A stretch of 64,000 nucleotides of DNA, taken from the NCBI GenBank assembly GCA_030148025.1, contig JASBUG010000003.1, positions 1-64,000 on the forward strand, given 5' to 3'. This stretch comes from Flavobacteriaceae bacterium (lineage in GTDB: Bacteria; Bacteroidota; Bacteroidia; Flavobacteriales; Flavobacteriaceae). Shown here one piece after another: positions 57,227 through 64,000 of the stretch (positions within the stretch are counted from its first letter, which is position 1; every line of letters begins with the position of its first letter). The position numbers and the translations under genes are program-made. The notes beneath the pieces are model-generated. The model worked only from the letters and a program-made list of their open reading frames with translations. It made no database searches and was not told where the DNA came from.

Positions 57227-59611
57227 CTAAGCCGCGTATTTTTTCTTTCTGTAGAAGTTGAATCCAAAACCAAAAATAGCCAGTAAAACTAGTGGTAATG
57301 CAATATTTACGATTTGCCATTTTGTTTTTTGAGCTGTAATTTTTTCGGAATCCAAGAAGGCAATAGCTATTTCTTTAGAGCGAATGTTTATAAGTCCGTT
57401 GTCATCTAATAAATAGTTTACGGCATTTAATAAAAACTCTTTATTGCCATATAATTGTCCTGTGAATCTATCAAACCCTAGTTCTAATGGACCTCTTCTG
57501 CTAACCTCGTTTTTAATAATATCGCCATCTGCAACAACAATCATTTTGGTATTTACACTAGCGTTTTTATTAGTTGCTAGTTTTAAAGGTTTTACTCGGT
57601 TATTATAAGCCGAAGTAAAACTACCTTCCAGTAACACAGCAAGATGTTGTTGCCCATTAGTATAGGTGTTTTTGTCTGGTTCTTTGGTAATAATGTCTAA
57701 GCTTATTTCGCGAGGTACTCCTATAAGTTTGGTTAAAGGAGAACTTTTTAAGAGAATGGTCTTTGAGACGGTATTTTTTAAGGTGTCTATTTGATTGGCA
57801 AAATCAAATTTCACCAAATTTAAATTATTTACAATTGGGTGATTATTGGTTGATGATGCCAAAGGTGAGTATTGCCATTGTACAGGTTGAAACTGCGATT
57901 CACTTCCTTCCCCAACGGCAATGGTAATTGGTGCAGAGTACAGATCGTTTACCAAAACAGGATTGATACGAACGCCATATTTAAAGAAGAGATCAGTAAG
58001 ATTTAAATCTCTTACGGTGGCAAAGCTTTTACCAGAATCGTTATACAAACTGTCTTTGTCCATTGCTACTTTATCAATTAACCAAAGGCTTTTTCCACCA
58101 TTCATGATGTATTGATCTAAAACGTATTTTTCTTCTTCGCTAAATGCTTGCGTAGGTTTTGCAGATACAATAAGGTCGAACTCACTTAGATCGTCCAGCG
58201 TTTTTTGAGGATTACTTGCAACACTATCAAGTGTAAAAGGCGCTATGAAATAATAATCACGTAACGTCGTCACAAAATCGGCAATATTTCTATTCTCAAG
58301 CTGGCCGTTTCCTCTTAATATAGCTACTTTTCGTTTTTTAGGATGTACAAGTTTACTAAATGCATCAGCAAAGGCATATTCTAGGTGTTGGATAGAATTA
58401 CTTACTTTTTCTTCGTTTGTGGCGCCAATTTTGTTTTTAAGCAATGAAATTTTTACAGTTTGGTTATTAAAACTAGCAAGAGCCCAAGGAAAAATTACTT
58501 CCTGACTTGTTTTACCATCTTCCTGAATGTTTAATTGCATTGGAGTGAGACCTCTTTCCGAAAGTTGCTGAATATTTCTATTTCTGGTAGAAGCATCTGC
58601 AATTGGGTTTATAAAAGCAAAATTTATGTTTTTATTTTCATTAGAAAATTCTTCCAAAAGTTGTCTGGTTTCTGCTTGTAGTCGTCTAAATTCAGATGGA
58701 AATCCAGTTCCTTCTAAATAGACATCAATAATAATTGGTGAGTCGACATTTTTTATAATATCGATAGAAGGTTGACTTAATGTATATCTCTGATCTTGAG
58801 TTAGATCAAATCGTTTATATATGGAATTACTTAAAATGTTAAGAGCCAATAATCCGACTACAGATATAAGAATAGTTCCGTACGATTTCTTTGTTGGTTT
58901 TGAGGTGCTTATTTGTTGTTTGGTCAAAAAGATAAAAAATGCAGTAATACTTATAAAGTAAACAATATCTCTAGTGTCAATAACACCACGACTAATACTT
59001 TTAAAATGGTAGTTCATTCCAAACTGTTCAGCAAAGGAACTCGAGGCAAAATCTGCAATACCGTCAAAACCAAAATAAAAGAAAAAACAAATAAATACAG
59101 CAGTAACGAAAGCGACTATTTGATTATTGGTAATAGAAGAAGCAAATACACCAATAGATGAATACGCAGCTATTAAAAATAATAACCCGAAATACGAACC
59201 AATAACACTACCAGAATCAAAATTTCCAGCGGGATTTCCTAATTCATGAATAGTATAGACATATAGCAGCGTAGGTATTAAAGCAATAATAATTAACAAG
59301 AATGCACCAAAATATTTACCCAATACTATGTTTAGGTGCGAAATAGGTTTGGTAAGTAATAATTCTAAGGTTCCTTGCTTTTTCTCATCACTAAAACTGC
59401 GCATACATACTGCCGGAATAAGAAATAGTAATACCCAAGGAGCAAGTAAGAAGAAAGGCGACAGATCGGCAAAGCCATAGTCTAAAATATTGAACTCTGT
59501 TTTAAATAGCCAAAGAAACAATCCATTAATCAGTAAAAATATTGCAACAACCAAATAACCGATTGGTGATGTAAAAAACGAATGTATTTCTTTTTTGAGT
59601 ATAGATAACAT
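57227..59611 (-). CDS. gldG: Fused gliding-motility ABC transporter proteins GldF-GldG
   Basis: This 794-residue protein joins two normally separate products. Residues ~1-240 are GldF, an ABC permease with six helices (MLSILKKEIHSFFTSPIGYL, SFSDEKKQGTLELLLTKPIS). Residues ~245-794 are GldG, with a membrane helix followed by IYKRFDLTQDQRYTLS and a long exported domain ending in a C-terminal helix (IVNIALPLVLLAIFGFGFNFY). GldFG with the ATPase GldA is needed for gliding in Flavobacterium. The single frame has no stop or repeat at the junction (LTKQQISTSKPTKKSYGT), so it reads as a real fusion. It starts 1 bp after the methyltransferase gene. Confidence 0.92.
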   Translation of the reverse strand: MLSILKKEIHSFFTSPIGYLVVAIFLLINGLFLWLFKTEFNILDYGFADLSPFFLLAPWVLLFLIPAVCMRSFSDEKKQGTLELLLTKPISHLNIVLGKYFGAFLLIIIALIPTLLYVYTIHELGNPAGNFDSGSVIGSYFGLLFLIAAYSSIGVFASSITNNQIVAFVTAVFICFFFYFGFDGIADFASSSFAEQFGMNYHFKSISRGVIDTRDIVYFISITAFFIFLTKQQISTSKPTKKSYGTILISVVGLLALNILSNSIYKRFDLTQDQRYTLSQPSIDIIKNVDSPIIIDVYLEGTGFPSEFRRLQAETRQLLEEFSNENKNINFAFINPIADASTRNRNIQQLSERGLTPMQLNIQEDGKTSQEVIFPWALASFNNQTVKISLLKNKIGATNEEKVSNSIQHLEYAFADAFSKLVHPKKRKVAILRGNGQLENRNIADFVTTLRDYYFIAPFTLDSVASNPQKTLDDLSEFDLIVSAKPTQAFSEEEKYVLDQYIMNGGKSLWLIDKVAMDKDSLYNDSGKSFATVRDLNLTDLFFKYGVRINPVLVNDLYSAPITIAVGEGSESQFQPVQWQYSPLASSTNNHPIVNNLNLVKFDFANQIDTLKNTVSKTILLKSSPLTKLIGVPREISLDIITKEPDKNTYTNGQQHLAVLLEGSFTSAYNNRVKPLKLATNKNASVNTKMIVVADGDIIKNEVSRRGPLELGFDRFTGQLYGNKEFLLNAVNYLLDDNGLINIRSKEIAIAFLDSEKITAQKTKWQIVNIALPLVLLAIFGFGFNFYRKKKYAA

Positions 59612-59612
59612 A

Positions 59613-60434
59613 CTATATGTTTTTTAAGATAAGAATGTCTTGATAAGAAAGAACATTTTCAGTTTTACCAGACCAAGTTCCATTAAAAAAGTTTTCTATT
59701 ATAAATCCTTTTTCTCTAATTGAATTAAATATATACAATTTGTCATAAGCTACATTGGCTTCTTTTACATTCTCACTCATTAAAGCATAATTATCTCTTT
59801 GAAATTTAAAGTTTTTACTCGAATTTCCCATTAGTTTTCTTGATTCATCATCTAAAATAAAAAATGTAATTAAACATTTTCCATTTGTTTTTAAAACCCG
59901 CTTTATTTCATTTAAATAATGGTTAACATCTTTTGGGAGCATATGAGTAAAAACGGATGTTAAGAAAACAAAATCAAATGTGTTATGTTCATAAGGGAAG
60001 ATAAAATTACTCGCTTTATTTTTTGCTGATAGATTGTATAAGTCGTTCTTTAATGAAACATGAGTGAAATGAAAGTTTGGATGATTAGAAGAAATATTCT
60101 TTGTACACCAATCAACGCCTTGTTTAACAATGTCAAAACCATTATATGAACCTTTGCTGTTTAAAAATGTAGTAAAAGGTATAGCCATTCTTCCTATACC
60201 TGAACCAATGTCAAGTACATAGCTTTCAGGAGTTATGTTACCATAGTTCTTAAAATAACTAAAGAACTCTTCGCCTGTTTTTTTAAAATCACCAGAACCA
60301 GTATAGATTAAACCTTTTGGAGGAGATAAGTCTTTCTTTTTTGATAAAAAATCTGTTGGGAAATAAAATAAACGACGTGCTAAATATCTATATTTCACAG
60401 GGAGTTTGTAATATATATATCTAACTGTATTCAT
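59613..60434 (-). CDS. Class I SAM-dependent methyltransferase
   Basis: This 273-residue methyltransferase has the SAM-binding motif SYVLDIGSGIGRMAIPF near residue 75, HNTFDFVFLTSVFTHMLPKD as motif II/III, and EIKRVLKTNGKCLITFFIL. The N-terminal ~45 residues are basic with aromatic residues and could contact membrane or lipid. Substrate unknown. It sits 1 bp from gldFG and 4 bp from the monooxygenase-fold gene in a five-gene minus-strand run. Confidence 0.88.
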   Translation of the reverse strand: MNTVRYIYYKLPVKYRYLARRLFYFPTDFLSKKKDLSPPKGLIYTGSGDFKKTGEEFFSYFKNYGNITPESYVLDIGSGIGRMAIPFTTFLNSKGSYNGFDIVKQGVDWCTKNISSNHPNFHFTHVSLKNDLYNLSAKNKASNFIFPYEHNTFDFVFLTSVFTHMLPKDVNHYLNEIKRVLKTNGKCLITFFILDDESRKLMGNSSKNFKFQRDNYALMSENVKEANVAYDKLYIFNSIREKGFIIENFFNGTWSGKTENVLSYQDILILKNI

Positions 60435-60438
60435 AATA

Positions 60439-60735
60439 TTAATCTAAAGTCATCACCTTATCCACACTCCAAGCTTGTGGTTTATCATTAAACAATTGTT
60501 TGGTTTGTGCCCATACATTTTTAAACAACTCAGATTGTCTGTAATTTTCAAGATCACTTTCAGAATTCCAATAACTATAAGTAAAAAAAACATTAGAATG
60601 CTCTTTATCTCTATAAAGTTCAAGAAATGTGCAACCAGGAAAATTTCTAATGTGTTCTTTTTTGTTATGGAACAGATCTTTAAAGTCCTCAACCTTGGTT
60701 TTATCAAAACTCATTTTCACAATTCTAACAAACAT
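60439..60735 (-). CDS. Antibiotic biosynthesis monooxygenase (ABM)-fold protein
   Basis: This 98-residue protein of the ABM dimeric alpha-beta barrel family has the pattern VRIVKMSFDKTKVEDFKDLF ... CTFLELYRDKEHSNVFFTYSYWNSE ... DKPQAWSVDKV. Members include quinol monooxygenases and haem-degrading proteins; catalytic residues are not diagnostic. It is separated from its neighbours by 4 bp and 1 bp, so it is co-transcribed. Confidence 0.85.
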   Translation of the reverse strand: MFVRIVKMSFDKTKVEDFKDLFHNKKEHIRNFPGCTFLELYRDKEHSNVFFTYSYWNSESDLENYRQSELFKNVWAQTKQLFNDKPQAWSVDKVMTLD

Positions 60736-60736
60736 C

Positions 60737-61573
60737 TTAAGCTTTTAAAAAATTAACGGTCACAGTATCCATCATTTTTAGTCCCATTAGTGTTGATGCA
60801 CTACCAACAGTGGCGCAATTACTTTTATAGATGGCTATTTCTAGATAGTTTGATGAATTAAAAACTACCAAACCACGACCTTCATCATGGCGTTTATCTT
60901 CTTCAATGTCAAAGTTTACAATATCGCTATATTTAGAATATATTTTTTTAAACTTATAGTTTCTGGCCGATATTTCAAAGGCCCTTCCTTTTTGTATTTC
61001 TTCAAAGAATTTTTTTCGAATATTGGTCACCACATTTCCATAATTGTCAATGTAGACTACACTTCCTATAATTTGATTTTTTTCAGCATTGACAAAAGGA
61101 ATAATATTCTTTATAGGCTTTATTTTATTAATAGGCTTCCCTATTACCTCTAAGGTACCGCCGCGCGCAATATGGCAAGCTACCTTTACAAACACATCCA
61201 GTACAGGAAAACTCGTTTCAATTTTATCATGAATATTGATCTCAACTATTTTTTCTGGAGCAATTTCAGAGCAGATCATACTCATAATACCATTATTGGC
61301 ACATACAAAATAATGATCGTCTAGTTTTACAACTATATGTTTGTTCTCCTGATTAATTTCAGAGTCAATACCAATAATGTGAATTGTTCCTTTTGGAAAA
61401 CTACTATAAGCATTTTGGATAATGTAAGCAGCTTCAGGAATACTAAACGGCGAAACAGAATGCGAGATATCAACAATCCTAACTTCTGGCAACTCACTAT
61501 AAACAGCCCCTTTTATTGCGCCTGCAAAGTGATCTTTTTCTCCAAAATCAGTTGTTAATGTTATGATTGCCAT
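60737..61573 (-). CDS. S-adenosyl-L-methionine hydrolase (SAM hydroxide adenosyltransferase)
   Basis: This 278-residue enzyme of the DUF62/SAM_adeno_trans family is recognisable by the start MAIITLTTDFGEKDHFAGAIKG, HIIGIDSEIN, FVCANNGIMS, VVYIDNYGNVVTNI and the C-terminal barrel. It hydrolyses SAM to adenosine and methionine with an activated water. ATG 61573 is chosen; a TTG two codons earlier is less likely. It is the first gene of the minus-strand run down to gldFG. Confidence 0.9.
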   Translation of the reverse strand: MAIITLTTDFGEKDHFAGAIKGAVYSELPEVRIVDISHSVSPFSIPEAAYIIQNAYSSFPKGTIHIIGIDSEINQENKHIVVKLDDHYFVCANNGIMSMICSEIAPEKIVEINIHDKIETSFPVLDVFVKVACHIARGGTLEVIGKPINKIKPIKNIIPFVNAEKNQIIGSVVYIDNYGNVVTNIRKKFFEEIQKGRAFEISARNYKFKKIYSKYSDIVNFDIEEDKRHDEGRGLVVFNSSNYLEIAIYKSNCATVGSASTLMGLKMMDTVTVNFLKA

Positions 61574-61605
61574 TGGCAAAAATGTTGATATTTTTTTAGT
61601 GTACC

Positions 61606-61629
61606 TTGATGTAAATTTGTGTACTTTTG
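61606..61629 (+). promoter_or_regulatory. Possible promoter of the phoH-purC operon
   Basis: A perfect -7 element TACTTTTG is at 61622-61629 with a TTG at 61606-61608 (13 bp spacing, shorter than usual). The 167-bp divergent gap to the SAM hydrolase gene shows no other clear signal. Confidence 0.4.
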
Positions 61630-61740
61630 ACTTTTACAAACCTACATATTTTTTTTCGTATTAATTTTCTCTAATTAAAAGAAATTCGAATAAAATTTTG
61701 GTTCGTGAAATGGTTTAGAAATCAATAAAATAATCTGCGT

Positions 61741-62697
61741 TTGAACGAAATAATTATCGAACTGGAAGAGATTGCTCCAAAAGAGTTTTTTGGTGCCCAA
61801 AATTCTAACATTGCACTCCTTAAAAAGTATTTTCCGAAACTTAAAATTGTTGCCAGAGGAAACAAAATAAAAGCCTATGGTGATGAAGAAATGCTCGAAG
61901 AATTCGATCGAAGAGTTACCATGCTCATCAATCATTTTGGAAAGTATAATAAGCTGGATGAAAATGTTATTGAACGTGTACTTACAAGCCTTACAAGCGA
62001 TGACTACGCAACCTCTGAATCTAGCGGAGAAGTATTGGTGCATGGTGTAGGAGGAAAGCTTATTAAGGCACAAACAGCAAACCAGCGTAAGCTTGTAGAA
62101 AGCATGCGTAAAAATGATATGGTATTTGCCATTGGTCCAGCAGGAACTGGTAAAACATATACAGGTGTGGCTCTTGCTGTTCAGGCATTAAAGAATAAAG
62201 AAGTAAGACGTATTATTTTAACACGACCAGCGGTTGAAGCAGGTGAAAATTTGGGTTTTCTTCCTGGAGATCTTAAAGAAAAGCTGGATCCATATATGCA
62301 ACCGCTATATGATGCCTTACGCGATATGATTCCACATGAAAAACTGGATAATTATATCGAAAAGGGAATTATACAAATTGCACCGTTGGCATTTATGCGT
62401 GGCCGTACCTTAGATAATGCTTTTGTGATTCTAGATGAAGGCCAAAATACAACCCATGCACAAATGAAAATGTTCTTGACCAGAATGGGTAAGAATGCAA
62501 AGTTCTTATTAACAGGCGATCCTGGGCAAATAGATTTACCAAGACGTACTATTTCTGGGTTAAAGGAAGCCTTATTGATTTTAAAGAATGTAGATGGTGT
62601 AGGAATCATCTTTTTAGACGATAAAGATGTCATTCGCCACAAACTGGTTAAAAAGATCATTTCAGCATATAAAAATATTGAGAACAGAGAGTCGTAA
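61741..62697 (+). CDS. phoH: PhoH-family ATPase (YbeZ-like)
   Basis: This 318-residue cytoplasmic ATPase has an N-terminal KH-like domain and a PhoH domain with Walker [14 protein letters not shown] (~residue 127) and Walker [11 protein letters not shown]. YbeZ-type proteins take part in ribosome maturation and RNA metabolism. The start is TTG 61741: an in-frame stop lies at 61726 and no ATG or GTG occurs between it and the family's N-terminus [11 protein letters not shown]. It overlaps purC by one base (TAATG). Confidence 0.92.
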   Translation: MNEIIIELEEIAPKEFFGAQNSNIALLKKYFPKLKIVARGNKIKAYGDEEMLEEFDRRVTMLINHFGKYNKLDENVIERVLTSLTSDDYATSESSGEVLVHGVGGKLIKAQTANQRKLVESMRKNDMVFAIGPAGTGKTYTGVALAVQALKNKEVRRIILTRPAVEAGENLGFLPGDLKEKLDPYMQPLYDALRDMIPHEKLDNYIEKGIIQIAPLAFMRGRTLDNAFVILDEGQNTTHAQMKMFLTRMGKNAKFLLTGDPGQIDLPRRTISGLKEALLILKNVDGVGIIFLDDKDVIRHKLVKKIISAYKNIENRES

Positions 62698-63644
62698 TGA
62701 GCAATACAATTATAGATACCAATTTTAATTTTCCAGGGCAAAAAAGTGTTTACAAAGGAAAAGTACGTGAAGTATATAATATAAATGATGAACAATTGGT
62801 AATGGTAGCTACCGATAGATTATCGGCATTTGATGTAGTAATGCCTAAAGGAATTCCGTATAAAGGACAAATTCTAAACCAAATTGCTACAAAAATGATG
62901 AAAGCCACTGAAGACTTAGTGCCTAATTGGTTGGTTGCAACTCCAGATGCAAATGTTGCTGTTGGACATTTATGCGAACCTTTTAAGGTAGAGATGGTTA
63001 TTCGTGGTTATATGTCTGGTCATGCTGCTCGTGAATATAAGCTAGGTAAGCGTATGTTGTGTGGTGTGCCAATGCCTGAGGGTATGAAAGAGAACGATAA
63101 ATTTCCAGAGCCTATTATAACACCAGCTACTAAAGCCGAAAAAGGAGATCATGATGAGGATATCTCTCGAGAAGATATTTTGGCTAAAGGCATTGTAAGC
63201 GAAGAAGATTATGTGATTCTGGAAGATTATACAAGAAAATTATTCCAACGTGGTACAGAGTTAGCTGCTGAACGTGGATTGATACTTGTTGATACTAAAT
63301 ACGAATTTGGAAAGACTAAAGATGGACAAATAGTATTGATAGACGAAATTCATACTCCAGATTCATCACGTTATTTTTATGCAGATGGTTACCAAGAACG
63401 TCAGGATAGAGGAGAAGCACAGAAGCAGTTATCTAAAGAATTTGTGCGACAATGGCTTATAAGTAACGGATTTCAAGGACTAGAAGGTCAAGAAGTACCT
63501 TTTATGAGTGATGAGTATATCGAAACTGTAAGTGAGCGTTATATAGAACTTTACGAGAATATTACTGGTGACACTTTTGTTAAAGCAGATGTTTCAAATA
63601 TTCAAGATCGTATTGAGCGAAACGTTTTAGACTATTTAGGATGA
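62697..63644 (+). CDS. purC: SAICAR synthetase
   Basis: This 315-residue enzyme catalyses the ATP-dependent condensation of CAIR with aspartate in purine synthesis. Family motifs include [58 protein letters not shown], and [31 protein letters not shown]. It overlaps phoH by one base and is closed by a terminator. Confidence 0.96.
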   Translation: MSNTIIDTNFNFPGQKSVYKGKVREVYNINDEQLVMVATDRLSAFDVVMPKGIPYKGQILNQIATKMMKATEDLVPNWLVATPDANVAVGHLCEPFKVEMVIRGYMSGHAAREYKLGKRMLCGVPMPEGMKENDKFPEPIITPATKAEKGDHDEDISREDILAKGIVSEEDYVILEDYTRKLFQRGTELAAERGLILVDTKYEFGKTKDGQIVLIDEIHTPDSSRYFYADGYQERQDRGEAQKQLSKEFVRQWLISNGFQGLEGQEVPFMSDEYIETVSERYIELYENITGDTFVKADVSNIQDRIERNVLDYLG

Positions 63645-63660
63645 AGCTAAAATTATAGAC

Positions 63661-63690
63661 AAAAGCCCTTGATACATCAAGGGCTTTTTT
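63661..63690 (+). terminator. Terminator after purC
   Basis: AAAAGCCCTTGA pairs with TCAAGGGCTTTT around a 4-nt loop (63661-63688) and runs into T. The A-run on the other side may also serve the convergent minus-strand gene. Confidence 0.9.
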
Positions 63691-63713
63691 ATGCACTGAA
63701 ATGAAAAGACTCT

Positions 63714-64000
63714 TTAAAATTTAATATCTATATCAAACCTTATTCTACTTCCCGTTTCTTTAGCAGTTCCTAGCGGTATAAGCTGCTTAATAGTATAGTA
63801 TTTCATTTTGAGGTTGATGTTGTTTTCTAGTTTATAGGCTACCACAGCCTCTATACCTTTATAATTGGTTAGGCGACCATCAGGCGAGTCTTGTGAGGAA
63901 TAATCCCATCTGCCCCAATCATTTTGGGCAAGAAAGTCAACCACAGAGAATCGTTGCAAATTTGCATAGGTTGTGCTGAAATGCCAATCACCTTTCTTGG
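63714..64000 (-). CDS. C-terminal end of an outer-membrane beta-barrel (porin-like) protein, cut by window
   Basis: The minus-strand frame stays open to the right window edge (reading ...GDWHFSTTYANLQRFSVVDF from 63992), so the gene begins outside; the TTG at 63959 is not a real start. The visible ~95 residues alternate polar and hydrophobic in short strands and end in Phe (IRFDIDIKF), as in outer-membrane barrels recognised by BamA. It resembles Bacteroidota putative porins in this position after purC. Nothing else can be said from the fragment. Confidence 0.65.
   Translation of the reverse strand, partial: KKGDWHFSTTYANLQRFSVVDFLAQNDWGRWDYSSQDSPDGRLTNYKGIEAVVAYKLENNINLKMKYYTIKQLIPLGTAKETGSRIRFDIDIKF

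Noticed and set aside
57227-59611. Frameshift or assembly error explaining the GldF-GldG fusion
   Set aside because: The frame is continuous, both halves are full length and the junction is a plausible linker, so a natural fusion is preferred.
60475-60756. 93-codon + strand ORF opposite the ABM-fold gene
   Set aside because: It is a mirror frame of a recognised protein family member in a tight minus-strand operon.
61675-62073. 132-codon minus-strand ORF opposite the start of phoH
   Set aside because: It is antisense to a highly conserved gene and its translation is low-complexity Phe/Ile-rich, typical of a shadow frame.
1-64000. CRISPR arrays, tRNA/rRNA genes, insertion sequences, integrases, phage genes
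   Set aside because: Looked for by eye; no spaced direct repeats, transposase or integrase motifs, or tRNA-like T-arm/CCA patterns were found. Short or diverged RNA genes could have been missed.

Overview
The window is an AT-rich chromosomal segment of a marine-type Flavobacteriaceae bacterium (phylum Bacteroidota). Supporting signs are the gliding genes gldF/gldG (fused here), the dnaN / phoH / purC housekeeping block, a TonB-dependent receptor, many exported proteins and lipoproteins, weak Shine-Dalgarno sequences, and promoters with the Bacteroidota -7 element TAnnTTTG. No rRNA, tRNA, CRISPR array, insertion sequence or prophage gene was seen. Both edges cut a gene.

Layout. 1-8633: a dense + strand run of exported proteins (repeat protein, DinB-like, M1/M61-like metallopeptidase, alpha/beta hydrolase, PepSY protein, class C beta-lactamase-like hydrolase, two lipoproteins). 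8705-19101: an exopolysaccharide-type locus (nucleotide-sugar dehydrogenase, TackOD1-like zinc protein, processive GT2, TolC-like and HlyD-like secretion proteins) interleaved with a signalling module: CheY-like regulator, H-NOX haem NO sensor, PAS histidine kinase, Hpt protein and LytTR response regulator. Three intergenic regions carry matching LytTR-type tandem repeats, suggesting that the relay switches the polysaccharide genes. 20029-34774: a Crp/Fnr regulator followed by a sulfur-oxidation island: YeeE/YedE pair, SoeBC-fused and SoeA-like sulfite dehydrogenase, two SulP transporters, CstB-like persulfide dioxygenase-rhodanese, cytochrome c, thioredoxin, sulfide:quinone oxidoreductase, a probable small RNA and a 47-residue membrane peptide. 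34950-42915: a copper-type (OprC/NosA-like) TonB receptor with a Cys-rich partner, divergent from a complete nitric oxide reductase cluster norCBQDE plus a NorF-like gene. 43160-55488: two RND efflux systems, the first behind a MarR regulator, the second with PII-like and DUF2892 genes. 55555-64000: DUF4870 protein, dnaN, gldFG fusion, methyltransferase, monooxygenase-fold protein, SAM hydrolase, phoH, purC and the end of a porin-like gene.

How it fits together. Nine palindromes lie 28.5-29.5 bp (centre to first base) upstream of a TAnnTTTG-like box, placing them near -41.5 as class II Crp/Fnr sites. They precede the YeeE pair, SoeBC, the second SulP gene, CstB-like, cytochrome c/thioredoxin, SQR, the small RNA, the 47-residue peptide and norC. 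Most are TGTAAC-N4-GTTACA; the nor site is TGAT-N4-ATCA and sits symmetrically between two -7 boxes facing norC and the copper-receptor operon. A tenth palindrome precedes the second RND operon. This predicts a regulon joining sulfide oxidation, NO detoxification, copper uptake and an efflux pump, beside a separate H-NOX pathway that would couple NO to surface polysaccharide.

The strongest candidates for something undescribed are the H-NOX/LytTR circuit with its three operators, the Crp/Fnr-linked small RNA at about 34449-34552, and the symmetric nor/copper-receptor operator.
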